Assembly: GCF_036785885.1 (NCBI RefSeq)
Contig: NC_092315.1
Coordinates: 19,880,026-19,944,025, forward strand
Direction: 5' to 3'
Source: Coffea arabica
Lineage: Eukaryota; Streptophyta; Magnoliopsida; Gentianales; Rubiaceae
Length of the DNA: 64,000 bases
In this document: in pieces, positions 22,779 through 34,637 of the stretch
How the letters are laid out: every line of letters starts with the position of its first letter
Numbering within the stretch: position 1 is the stretch's first letter
Translations under genes and position numbers: made by a program
Notes under the pieces: generated by a model
The model's input: the letters and a program-made list of their open reading frames with translations, nothing else
What the model was told of the DNA's origin: nothing
Databases searched by the model: none

Positions 22779-23077
22779 TTCAAATGGAGAGACTTGCAAG
22801 CTGGTATGAAAATTAGTATTGTACCAGAGTTCAGCTGTTGGTAACCAGCTGCTCCAGTGTGTGGGATGTTCACTGCACATGCTTCTGAGGTAGTTCTCCA
22901 AGCATTGGTTCACCCTCTCACTTTGCCCATCAGATTGATGGTGATAAGAAGAACTATAATGTAGGCTTATTCCCAACTTATTGAACAGTTCTTGCCAGAA
23001 TCTGCTGATGAAAATCTTATCTCTATCAGAAATAATGGACTCTAGTAAGCCATGCAACTTGTAAACATTGTCAAGGA
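22779..23077 (-). pseudogene. pol: gypsy-2 Pol, integrase catalytic core
   Basis: The minus strand reads LDNVYKLHGLLESIISDRD, then QSDGQSERVNQCLENYLRS, then HTSLQVSPFEAL. The second catalytic D (SDRD) and the E (QSER) are visible. The upstream join to the part at 30621 is not clean: about ten residues between LTH and LDNVY are missing. Confidence 0.88.
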
Positions 23078-26000
23078 TGTGAGGACTCATATTTTAATTA
23101 TTGCAAAATATTCTTAAATTGGTCATTTAAAAGTATTTTTGCATGTGAGTTACTCAAGTTTTCCCAAATTGCATGAATTTCTTGAAAATGAGTCTAAACA
23201 ATTGGTTCTTTAAACAATTATTATTTTAATGACCAAATTTATTCGAGTTGAATTGTTTATGGTGATTTTGATTGTTATATATACTTGAATTATCATATTT
23301 TAAAGTTTTAGAGTCGAATAAGTTGAAGTTTCAAAGTTCGAGCGAGAATTCCTTAAGTTCGACTCTTGTGCGCCTGCGTGCCGAAATGGCCCCGACAGGC
23401 GCATTAATCTGTTTAATTGGAGATTTAAGAATTTGATATTAGACTACTAAGAATGACTATTAATGCACTAGAGGAATTACCTCGGAGGTTTAGTATACAA
23501 AAGTAGCAAACGAGCACGAAAAGTGGTCGCGCAAAACCCTATTCGGGCCTAGCGAGGTTTGACCTTGAAAACTTAGCCTTTAAGCTTCCTTTTCTCCCCA
23601 AAAACACACTTAAAAAATTCTGAAACAATCTCTCTCATCTTTCTCTCTCTAAATTCGGCCCTCACAAGTAAAAAAATAAAGGAAGAAGAGCTCTCCAATT
23701 TTTCTGCTCAAACCTTGCACCTAATCCATCAAAGTTCCTCATCAACTTGTGGGTTTTCATCCTAGCTAAGTGGAGGAGCTGATTTTGTGGCTTTGAGGGT
23801 GGATTGGGTGGTTGATGGTGGTGAAATTTGGGAAGGAAAATTCTGATTTTGTTAGGTTTCATAGCTCCAAGAGGTAACACACAAAATCCTTGCTTTCTTG
23901 GTTCATTTGTAGCTCTGAAGAATTGTTGTTATTAGTTGAATTTGGTTGGTTGATGTGGGTTTTATGAACTCCCACCATTGTTGTTTGAGGGCTGTTAAGA
24001 TGTTAATGTGTGTGTGAGTGTGATTTTGATGAGTTATAATGGTAGAAACTAGAAGAGGAAGAGAAAAGAGGGAAATTGAGAGAAAGGAGGACTACTGACC
24101 GAAATTCTTGACCTTGTTATTCTGTTTTTCTGCCCATATTTTCGTGCCTTTTTTTCAGTCCATTTGAGTGCTGATATGTTGAGCTTTAAGTGTACAAAAT
24201 TTCAGCCAAAAACCCTTTGATTTGGTACACCAAAATTGCACGCAAAGTTTGGTCACAACCCTGGAAAATTTCTGACTTACTGCCCGACTTCTTGTTTGCT
24301 GCTGCCCTGTAATTTCGAAAATTTTCTGGTGCTAATTGAGCTTCCAAATTGATGTAGATATGTTGTGCTGTGTGTATTGTGGTTGTCTACCAAAAATCAA
24401 CCCAAATGGTTGGTTAAATTTTGAGTTACAAGTAAAGAAGCAAACTGGAACAAGCTCCAGAATTTTCTGACCAGCAACATTTGTGTAGATATAACATTTT
24501 GTTCGTTGATCAAAATCGAGTGCTACTTGTGGAATTTGAAACTAGACTCTTATAGCTTTAAAATGGTACTAAGCTCATTTTCTAGTTCATCCCGAGTGAT
24601 CCGTGGTGAGTCTTGAAAGTTTGCTAATTGACAGCCACTGTTCACCCGAGGACAGTCCAGAAATTGCAACTTGTTGCTGATTTTTGAACCACTTGGGTTT
24701 GGATATTGAAAACAATTTCTTCTGTATAAATGTAACCTTGTGAATCTAGTTTTCAATGCCACCAACCATTCCTGATTTGAGTAAATATAGAGCCAGATAT
24801 GGCCTTTTTGCTGAAGTGTGTCAGAATTGAAAATTCTGGAAAACAAAGCTCATCAGTCCTTAAGCTTGTGCGAACTTCAAACTTTTATTTCTTGAGCTAG
24901 GAACGTCGGAATAAAGTTCCGTTCATTTTTTTTTGAAAACTGGAATGGAACACATATCAAATTTCAAAGGCTGGTTTTGATTCTATGATTTTTGACAAAA
25001 ATCCAAGGTTATTGGAAAAGTGGGGACTGTTTTGCCCTATCTTCTATGAACAGAAATTTCACTTGAAAAATTAACTTGCTTTTGATTTGACTTTTGGATA
25101 ACAGTCTTCTACAAAGTTGTTATGTTTCGCATGAAGTGTCCGACGGTGTAAAATTTTACATTTTTGGACTTTCTGAACTTCCAGACCGATTTTTCAAAGT
25201 TTCACGCGTAAAAGTGAAATTTTCCGATTTGAACCTGCTTGCTCTTTTAAGAGCTTAGGTCACTCTTTTGAGACTCTTGGGATATTCCAAACTTATTTTT
25301 ATGGTGAAAACGTGCTCACTTATAATTTGGAACTTTATTTTGAATGTCGGTTTCGATAAACCGAAATACTTGAAAATTTGGCCTTGAGCATTTTAACTAG
25401 AGAAATCCTTGAGAAATTTCACTAAATTTCCTATTTGAAAGTTAGAACTTTAACTTCCATATTTATTATGGAAAAAGTGATTGTTTGGAAACTTTGACTT
25501 CGTAAGTTTAGAAAACATGATTTTTCACTTATATTCAAGCACTTGGGCTATTATTGAAAATTTTCTAGTACGAACACATTTTTCTCCTTTCTCGATTTCC
25601 GTGCCAAATTAAGCATTTTACTCTTCTTTTGAAATTGATAGTCCTTGCCACGATTTAACTCAGAAATGGGACTTTTAAATTCCTTTTGGTTATTATTCCA
25701 ATGATTAAGTGAAAACTTCCTATTTCGATTTGTTTGAGCTTGAGGCTCTTGAGTGTGTGTATCTAAAAGATTTTCTTTTATTCGCCTTGATTGAGCATCT
25801 AGGTAATTCGTGATTGTGATTAATCTCAGGTGATCCAGAGGACACCGAGAAGCTCTTTTAATTTCTTGCTTTTGCTCTTGCTTTGCTCCGGATTACGGTG
25901 AGGGATTCCGAACTGTTTTGCACAAAAAAAATTGCTTCTCGAGCTTTTATAACCACTGTTTGTATAATTGCATATATATATACGTGATGTGACTTGATAA

Positions 26001-27183
26001 GTGCTCCTTACATGGCTAAGTGGTCAAATACTTGATGAATCTTGTTCACTTGAATGATAAATACTTATTCCTAGGTAAGTGTGTACTTTATCGCACTCGA
26101 CCTAACTGTTACTGTATCACTTAACTGTTCAATATTTCGTTGTTTATATGTTATTTGTGTATGCTGTAGGCCATGTGTACTTTATCACATCGGCTGAACA
26201 AGGCCTTTCCCCCCTTCGTTATCACCTATTCGAGCCAGAAGTGGACTCGGTCGGATAGGTTGATAACCCTGGGCACTGTATTTTGGTATACTCGAGTATT
26301 ACCGCTGGAGGGATAAGGTGATGGCCAGTCAATCGAAGGAGTTACCGATGGGAGTTATAAGGACGGGAAGTGGACCGAGTACTGTATCCGTTTGTGTTTG
26401 CTTTACTATTAATATTGTAATTGCTCTCCTAGTTGACATTTCTCGGGTAAGACTCCTCATGAGCATTAATCTCTGAGACGAAGCAATCCTTGTAATGTTC
26501 TTCTAGTCGGACGAGCCACTATTTGTTAGACTAAAATTCATGACAATATATTTATATGGTCATTCATTCCAAATGTACGTTAGTGATTTTAAATGATTTA
26601 TGAGTTGTACTCATAGTAAAGTTACCAGCAAAAGCACTACTTCTACATGTGTTTTCAAAGTAGCACTTACGCACTAGTTTATAAATACTTGATTTTCCCT
26701 TTTGAAACCTCATTGAGCTTCAGCTCACCCCCAAAAACATTTTAGTTCTATGCAGGACTCGAGAAGGATAGTTACTCAAGCACAAGGATTTGGAGTACCG
26801 TGGATTATCCTTTATTTGGGTTGTGATTGATTTTCATTGTGGAATGTAATGGTTATTTTGAAAGATTTGTGAACTTTATGGTATGATGTACTTGTGGTTG
26901 AAGTGAATGTAAATCTCATGATATTTTGGGGATTATACTTTTGTAAGAATGATTTGAATTGCAAACATAAGGATTGTACTTAAGTTATTATTATGAAAAT
27001 TTAGATGAAGTATTGGACTTGTACTTTGATATGTTGGACTGGTGGATATAACATACTCCGTTTGAGTTTTTAAAAACCATCGATTATATTCATGCTTGAG
27101 TTTTGTAGTGAGTCCCGACGAGAGTTGGGCAGGCGGCTCGCCGAACCCTTTGGTTCGCCTTAGGGGGAGGTGAGGCTGTCACA
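23078..27183 (+). repeat. 5' LTR (4.1 kb) of the hybrid element
   Basis: It starts TGTGAGGACTCAT and ends GTGAGGCTGTCACA. The family motif GTGTACTTTATCGCACTCG is at 26081-26099, with a variant at 26175-26193. Near its end is the conserved GAGAGTTGGGCAGGCGG block. It is non-coding throughout. Confidence 0.8.
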
Positions 27184-27590
27184 GGTGGTATCAGAGTTTA
27201 GGCTCTAGATCTTTGTAGTGTATCTTAAACTTTAAGTATAGGATGCCGGACTGTGGAGTTTGATTGTCTAGTAAGTGGAATGTGATCTTAGTACTTGATG
27301 ATTGATTGAGTAATATGTGAAGCTGCTGTAATAGTTAAAGTCGGCATGTAGTGATGTGTTAGCTGAAATAATTGTATTTATGGAACGATGTGTATGCAAC
27401 CCCTATGTAATGAGTGTATTCTCGATAAAAGTAGTAGATCTAGTACCTGATATTTTGAGTGTATTCTCCTTATGTCTTCACAGATTTTCTTAGCATGGCG
27501 TTTTAGTCATAGCATTATTACGATTTCTCTCTAGATAGATTGTGGTATGAGGAGAATTTCGAGAACGAAATTTCTTTAAGGGGGAGAGAG
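27184..27590 (+). other. residual interior with primer-binding site and polypurine tract
   Basis: The primer site at 27186-27197 is complementary to initiator tRNA-Met. The tract AAGGGGGAGAGAG ends at 27590. Between them I see no coding sequence. Confidence 0.75.
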
Positions 27591-30500
27591 TGTGAGGACC
27601 CGGAAATTTTCTTTATTTCATAATACGTTATTTTATTTTCTCGCATGCATTTTCGTCACTATACCCTATTATATTGATTTGTCCGAGATTTTTATAAGTA
27701 AATATAGTTTTTAAATCATTTTTCTAATATAAGTTAGATCATGAGAAATAAAGAGTGTATATTGGACGTGGGATCCGCTAGTGGCGTTAAGTGCGACAAA
27801 TTCGGCCAATTAGATTAAGTTTTGTATACCAGAATTAAATTATTAGGTGTTAAGAGGTAATTAGAGATTACCTAGATGGATTAGTATTGGAGAGACAAGA
27901 GGATAAGTTTAAGCTTAAAAGGTGACAAGTGTCACCATCCTATTTAATCTTGGATTTTGACCATTTAACTTTACCTTTACCATATATCAAAATTGACCCA
28001 AAAATCATTCTTATTTCAAGCGTCTTTGGCCGGCTCTCTCTAGGAAGAAAAGAAAAGAAACCTTCAACTCTTTTGCTGATAATCTTGCTCAATCTCCCAA
28101 TCCAACCGATTAAACTTGAATTCCTCCATAAAAACCCTTAGTTTAGTAGTAGTGAGGTTGGTTGTGAAGTGGTTTGGAAGAAAATGGTGCTAAGTTGGGT
28201 CTTTTCTTGGGTTGGCAAGGTAAGTAACTAAGGAACCTTTCCTTTGATTCTAATAATGTCTAATTAGTGGCTTTTGTGGCTAAATATGTTGATTTGTAGT
28301 AGGTCTGATGGTTGGAAGTGGAGTTTTGATGGATTTTTTATTTATTTTTGATTTTTCTGTTTTTATATAGTAATTATTGCTTAGTCATGGATTGATGGTT
28401 TGTTATAGTGTAAAATGAAGTTGGTATATGTTGGATATGATTGGTTGCGGAAAATTTCTGGTTTGGTGCGGAAATTCTAGTTTAGGGTTTCAATTTTCCC
28501 TGTTCTGTCCGATTTTATTTGAGTATGTTAGAGGCCGAATCAGGTTTAGGTTAAAACATAAAAGTTGTAAGAAATGATGTTTTATAGCTTCCTGTAAAAT
28601 TTCAGCTCGATCGGAGCACCGTAGCATATAAAATGACCGTAATACCCTTGACTGCCCATAAGCCCTATTTTCGCGGACAGTTTTCTGTCTTCGTGGGGAT
28701 TTCAATTTTTGCCTCTGAAAATGCATGATTTAGCTTTGTAGGTCTTCATAAGAAATGTAGGTATATGTTTTGGATTCGAAACGCCATAAGATACACCTCA
28801 ATCGGACTTCAGTAGCCTGAGTTATTGTCGTTTAATCATAGTGCGGTTAACTAGTCTGATTGTGAGATGCTGGTTCTGTAATTTGGAATTTTGACCTGTA
28901 TACACTATGAACTAGACTAAGTGGTCTTCATCAAAGTTGTAGGCCTTTATTTTCTCTTCGAAACGGTATACATTACACCCCAATCCGATAAGCGTGGCTT
29001 CGGTTGTGTCTGTTCCGCTAAGAGATGTCAAATCTGCTATTTAGCTTTTGTCCTTAAAACTTGATTTCGAGTTGCATTCCTAGACTTGTTTTGTATTTGA
29101 ATGAACTTAAGCCTAGTTGAAGGGCTATTGTATTGAGATTTCTTATGTGTTGAATTGGACTGATTTGAGGAAAAACAATGAAGCCATAAATGGCTGGAAT
29201 ATAGCAAAATACAAAGGGCATGCTGCCCAAAATTTTAGGGCTAAGCGATTCCTTCAATTGAGTTGATCTTAGTAAAAATGAAGGGTTTTGAGGGTTGTTT
29301 GTAACCCTAGGACCAACTGTTATCTTTTTATTCAAAAGTCATAGTTTGATTCTTCTGTACTAGTACTGAACTTGAAAAGGCATACGACATATAGTCGGGG
29401 CTCATTTATGCATTTCATTTACTGGGTTTGTGGATGTACGAACTATAATTGTTTTATCTTAATTATTTTAGAGTTTCTTGGCGATTAAAGCCACTTTGGG
29501 TAAAAACCTTTTGAAGTATCTGTACTGGAACCGGTGAGTGTACCACTCCCCTGAATTGTTGTTTAATCAGTTCATCTATACTTGAAATGTGTGACATGCA
29601 TAACTATGAACTCTGTTATTCTGAATAAGATGAGGGTGTACTTTATCACACTCGTTCTCTTGCCTGTACTGCATGAGTTGGAATCTATTACTTGTATTTG
29701 TTATGTACTTGAACTCGTTACTTGCGCCTGTTATGAGATCGTTTGGAAGTGTGTCCAACGATCTTCCTGTTAATTTGAGCTCAACCTCATGGGGAGTTAA
29801 TTAAGTCGAGTCAGCAAGGGTTTGGTCGAGGTAATTGACAACTCATGGGTGCCTGTTCCTGGGGAATCTTTGGGTATTGAGACTCTTGATTCCGGTATAC
29901 TCGAGTATTATCATTTCTGTTCCTGTTCTTGTTTGGCGTTCGGGCCCGATAAGGGGTATGGTTGGTGGACAGGATTTGGCGTTAAAATGGTGTTCTACTG
30001 GACTGGTTCCTTTATTTGAATGTTGACAGAGGGTCAACTAGGTTGGATCAAATATTGCAACGGGGATTGGGCTCTTGAGAGCCCTCTGTATCCTTTAAAT
30101 TGTGGTGTTCATTCATTTCTTGTATTTGATGTGTATATGTGCTCTAAAAGTGATTTCTCATGATTTCTACTATTTATACTTTTGGTACCTCATTGAACTT
30201 TTAGCTCACCCCGTCCCGTTATCTTTGTTTTCCTTATAGGAAACCATCTTTTGGAACTTTGATGTTTTTGAATACTGAGTTGGGCTAGTTAGAAATTCTT
30301 TTGCTCTTTTGGGTATAGCTTCTCGACAATTTGGAAACCCTAAATGTATCTTTAAAAAAAAAATTTCTTTTGGTGTGTAAACTTACTAATATGTATATTG
30401 TACAGTGTTTCCTTATCGTTATATGTCTGTGGGAACGTTGTCCTAAAGATTGATTGTATCTTATAGTTCGGTTCAATTGGGTTCTGAATGTTATTTCCTC

Positions 30501-30620
30501 GAAGTTCTTCTGAGCGTTTGGTAGGGTTTCCGTTCGTTCCAGATCTGAGTCCCGGCGAGAGTTGGGCAGGCGGTCCGCCGAATCTTTTGGTTCACCTTAG
30601 GGGGAGGTGGGGCTGTCACA
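27591..30620 (+). repeat. 3' LTR (3.0 kb) of the hybrid element
   Basis: It starts TGTGAGGACCCGG and ends GTGGGGCTGTCACA. The family motif variant GTGTACTTTATCACACTCG is at 29636-29654, and the conserved GAGAGTTGGGCAGGCGG block is near 30558. Its body aligns poorly with the 5' LTR. Confidence 0.8.
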
Positions 30621-33600
30621 GTGTGAGCCTTATAAAGTGACTGAATTTGGTTAGACGATCCACCACCACCAAAATAGTTTCAAAGCCTTGAGATAAGGGA
30701 AGCTGTTCAATGAAATCCATGTAGATGTGTGACCAGGCCTGCTGAGGTACTGGGATAGGTTGCAGTAGTCCAGGCTATGGAACATTTTCATGCTTATTGC
30801 GCTGGCAAATGTCACACGACCGTACAAATTGAATGACATCTCTTTTAATCCCAGGCCAGTGAAATAGAGCTTGTATTCTCTGTAAGCACCTTCTCTGACC
30901 AGAGTGTCCTCCCACTGCTGAGTCATGTAATGCTTTGATCAGGTTGTTCCTGATATTGTTGGCAGATCCCACGTATAGTTTTTCTTTGAATTTTAGCAAC
31001 CCCTGGTCCAAGTGATAATCTGAATCAGCATTGGAGTCTATGAGCAGCTGAGCTATTTTCTGCTGAGCTCCTGGATCACCATTATAACTCTCAACTAGTT
31101 CTTGCATCCAAGCTGGTTGTACTGTGGAAATGGCACACATGTGGTATGCTGAGATATGGTTGGCTTTGGTCTCCCCTACTTTCCTTCTAGATAGAGCGTT
31201 AGCTACCCCATTGTCTGAACCTTTCTTGTACTGTATTTCATAATCTAATCCTAGTAACTTGGTGAGCCACTTATGCTGTAAGGGATGTGTAAGCCTCTGC
31301 TCCAGTAGATGCTTGAGAGCCCGATGATCAGTCTTAATGACAAAATGATGGCCAACCAAATAATGCTTCCATTTGGTGACTGCTAGCACCAGGGCATAAA
31401 GTTCCTTTTCATACACAGATAGCCCCAAGTTCTGAGGAAATAAAGCCTTGCTGAGGAATGCTATAGGATGTCCTTGCTGCATCAGAACTGCTCCAATGCC
31501 TACACCACAGGCATCAGTTTCTATTACAAAGGGAAGCTCAAAGTAGGGAAGCTCCAATGCCTTCTTGAGGTCTTCAAAAGCTATCTGAGCTTTATGGTCC
31601 CATACAAAGCCTTCTTTCTTCAGTAGCTGTGTCAAGGGCTTGCAGATCACTCCATACCCCTTGATGAATCTTCTGTAATACCCAGTCAATCCTAGGAAAT
31701 CTCTCAATTCTTTGACTGTGCTAGGGGTAGGCCAGGTCCTGATGCAGTCAACCTTGGTTGAGTCCATACTCACCCCAGCATCAGAAATCACACGTCCCAA
31801 ATACTCTATGGATGTCTGAGCAAATGAACATTTAGACTTCTTGCAGTAAAGTTGATTATTAGTCAAGACCTTAAGAACAGCTTGCAAATGTTGTACATGT
31901 AACTCTAGAGTGGGGCCATAAACCAGGATGTGATAAAAAAAAACTAGCACAAACTTCCTCAAAAATGGCTGAAATATCCTGTTCATCAGGGACTGAAACG
32001 TGGTTGGTGCATTAGTCAGCCCAAATGGCATCACCAGGAATTCAAAATGTCCATGATGTGTTTGGAAAGCAGTCTTGTGAGTGTCTACTGCCTTAACTCT
32101 CAATTGGTGGTAGCCAGCTCTGAGGTCCACTTTAGACATATATTTGGTGCCAAGCAATTCATCCAGTAACTCATCAATATTAGGAATGAGAAATGTTTCC
32201 TTAATAGTTAGGTCATTCAGCTTTCTGTAGTCTATGCATAGCCTTCAAGAATTGTCTTTCTTCTTAACTAACAATACAGGTGAAGCAAAAGGACTTGTAC
32301 TATGTATAATGATCCCATTGATGAGCATTTCAGCAACTTGTTTCTCAATTTCAACTTTATGGGAATGAGGGTACCTGTATGGTTTGAGTTTAAAGGGTTC
32401 AGCCCCTGACTTGAGGTTAATCTGATGATCCAGCTCTCTTTCTGGAGGTAGACCTGTTGGGGTAGCAAACACCTTGGAGTACTGTTGCAGGACCCTCTCT
32501 ATTGGTTCTGGAATGTCTCCCATCTGATCCCCTTTGAGTTCCATATGCAATGATGCACCTTCCCTGCGCTTCTTCTTCTGAATGATCTGAGATCCTTCCC
32601 TCTCACTAGCTCCATTGCAGGTTGATTAATGAAGCCTTGGAGATGGAGTAGCTCTCCCCTGCTGCTAAGGGCAATGCTGAGGGTATGAAAATCAAAGATA
32701 ATAGGACTGAATTGGCACATCCAGTCTACACCAAGGATGATATCTCATCCTCCCAATTCCATTACCTTCGGGTCAAATTGGAACTGATAATCTTGTATGA
32801 GCCATGCCACCTTAGGACAGATAGCTCCACTAGTGATGTCTGTCCCATCTGCCAAGGTTACGATGAAAGGATTCATAGCTTGATGAGGCAAGTGCAGTAG
32901 ATTAGCTAGCCTATGGTGGATGAAGCTATCAGAGCTCTTGTGTCAACCAGGATCTTAACTAGTAAGCCCCCTATATTGCCCAACAACATAATCGACTTCC
33001 TCCTGATGGGACCTGACAATGCATTCAAGGACACCTTTGCAAGTTCACCTACTCTGCCTGTGTGTTCATCTTGCTCTCCCACTGCATCCTTAAAGACTGC
33101 TTTCTCCTCTTCAATACCTAGACAGTTTAGGTTACCAGGTTTACACTGATATCCCACTCCAAACCTCTCACCACACTTGTAACACAAATTATGCTTACGC
33201 TTGTACTGCAGTTCTTCAATTAAGATTCTCCCAACCTCTTTGTGTATGGACTCAGTCTTCCTGATGTTAGGGGCAATTGTAGGGAGTTTGTAAGAATTAG
33301 AATGATTCTGATTATTTGCCTGATTCTTATACATCCCAAATTTTGTTTCCAGTGCAATTTTGGCAGAAGGCTTGGACTGTCTAGACTAAATTTTTAGGGC
33401 GTATTCTTGTAATTCAACCACTTCAAATGCCTTTGGCAAGGACTAAGGTTTAAACATCTTAACCATGGGTTTGATCTCATCTCTTAGACCACTAATGAAG
33501 CTGGAGATGAAATAGGACTCATGTAGTCTGGGATTTCTGATCAGCATTAGTGTTTTTAATTCTTCAAATTTTTCCTCATATTCCTCCACTGTTCCTTTTT

Positions 33601-34253
33601 GCTGCAATTTGTTGAACTCCTCTATTATGTCAAGGGAGCCTTTTCCAGAAAATCTCTCACACAATAGTTCGCTAAACTCTTTCCATGACAACTCAGGTCT
33701 AGCAAGTTTCACTCCCTAGAACCAATTATCAGATTTTCCTTCCAAGAACATCTCAACTAAGTCTATCTTCTGCTTCGCAAGTATATGGCAATTCAGGAAG
33801 TACTTCTGGCACTTTCTCAACCACTCCCTAAGGTTACCTGAAGAGAACACAGGTAACTCCAGCCTTGGCAAATTAGGCAAATGCATTCTTCCTCTGGACT
33901 CCTGCTAGTGGTTTGGCAGTTCATTTGGGGATAGCAGCTTCAAATGTGCTGGAGGAGTTGGCAGGAGTGGTTCTGGTGCCCCACCGTCACCGTTCAGAAG
34001 TCCTTTCTCCTTCATCATTACCTTCAGCAGCGGCGTTGAGCTTTTGCTCCATCTTGTTGAATTTCTGGTCCAAAGTCCCTACCACTGCCTCCAACCTTGA
34101 GCTATTATGTTTGAATTCATCATGAAGTTTCCGTTGTAACTCGTCATGGCCGGAGGCCTAAAATGCAGCCATGGTTTCTGCTAGTTCCTGCAACCTACTC
34201 TCTTGCCTCTTAAGTTGATCCTCCAACGATCTATACCTAGTGTTTTCAGCCAT
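30621..34253 (-). pseudogene. gag-pol: gypsy-2 Gag, protease, RT, RNase H and integrase N-terminus
   Basis: The minus strand starts at ATG 34253 (MAENTRYRSLEDQL). Gag core follows (RFSGKGSLDIIEEFNKLQQ), then a zinc knuckle near 33180 (CYKCGERFGVGYQC). The protease reads ILVDTRALIA near 32920, altered in the usual D-S/T-G triad. RT shows GYHQLRV, LVMPFGLTNAP and, at the catalytic site, FFYHILVY, so the paired aspartates are lost. RNase H (ETDACGVGIGAVLMQ) and the integrase zinc region (CDICQRNK) follow. Several stops and frame changes separate these pieces. At 30621 the reading [12 protein letters not shown] is cut by the large-LTR element. Confidence 0.92.
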
Positions 34254-34282
34254 GGAAGTGTCACAGCAGTCAAGGATCGGCT

Positions 34283-34294
34283 GCTCTGATACCA
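34283..34294 (-). promoter_or_regulatory. gypsy-2 primer-binding site
   Basis: The minus strand reads TGGTATCAGAGC, complementary to the 3' end of initiator tRNA-Met, two bases inside the 5' LTR. Confidence 0.88.
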
Positions 34295-34296
34295 AA

Positions 34297-34632
34297 TGTT
34301 GGGCCCTAGGGATTTTCTGCTGGAATATTCACCGGAAATCAAAGAAAAAGAGAGAAACTAACCTGGAAGAATAGAGAGAAAGAAGGAGAGAAGAAGAGAG
34401 AGAAAATAACATAAGAGAGGAAAGAGAGAAGATTGTCCAAATTGGTAGTTTTACTCGACAACTTTCGGTTACACAGCCAGGGGTATATATGCAAATATTT
34501 CTAACTAACTACATTTAATGGCTAACGGTCCGCTTAAGTCCAATGACGAAGTTTTGCAACCATTAGTGCATTTGGCCAAAATGCACTTTCATGTGAATGA
34601 AACGACATTCTTCAAAATAATAGTTCCTGACA
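34297..34632 (-). repeat. gypsy-2 5' LTR
   Basis: 336 bp, TGTTGGGCCC...TGACA on the plus strand, followed by ATTCT at 34633. It matches 15205-15645 apart from point differences and the 105-bp segment present only there. Confidence 0.9.
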
Positions 34633-34637
34633 ATTCT

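Larger units (their letters stand above)
23078..30620 (+). mobile_element. large-LTR non-autonomous element with two unlike LTRs
   Basis: A plus-strand element with an LTR at 23078-27183, a primer site TGGTATCAGAGT at 27186, a 400-bp non-coding interior, a polypurine tract at 27578-27590 and an LTR at 27591-30620. Both LTRs start TGTGAGGAC and end GGCTGTCACA, but they differ in length (4106 and 3030 bp) and largely in sequence. The flanks, AAGGA at the left and GTGTG at the right, do not match. The layout resembles LARD elements, but the pair looks recombinant. Confidence 0.78.
15205..34632 (-). mobile_element. gypsy-2: chromodomain Ty3/gypsy element with four inner insertions
   Basis: A minus-strand element bounded by LTRs at 15205-15645 (3') and 34297-34632 (5') with ATTCT on both sides (15200-15204, 34633-34637). 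Its own sequence totals about 5.4 kb, a normal length. The rest is a solo LTR (15737-19586), a second solo LTR (20009-20849), a hAT-like element (20987-22778) and a large-LTR element (23078-30620). Gag, protease, RT, RNase H, integrase and a C-terminal chromodomain can be followed across the insertions. The chromodomain makes it a chromovirus; I cannot name the clade. It is thoroughly disabled. Confidence 0.93.

Noticed and set aside
22318..22816. Plus-strand ORFs in the hAT-like element
   Set aside because: No transposase motifs; they come from the repeated GTTCG-rich ends.
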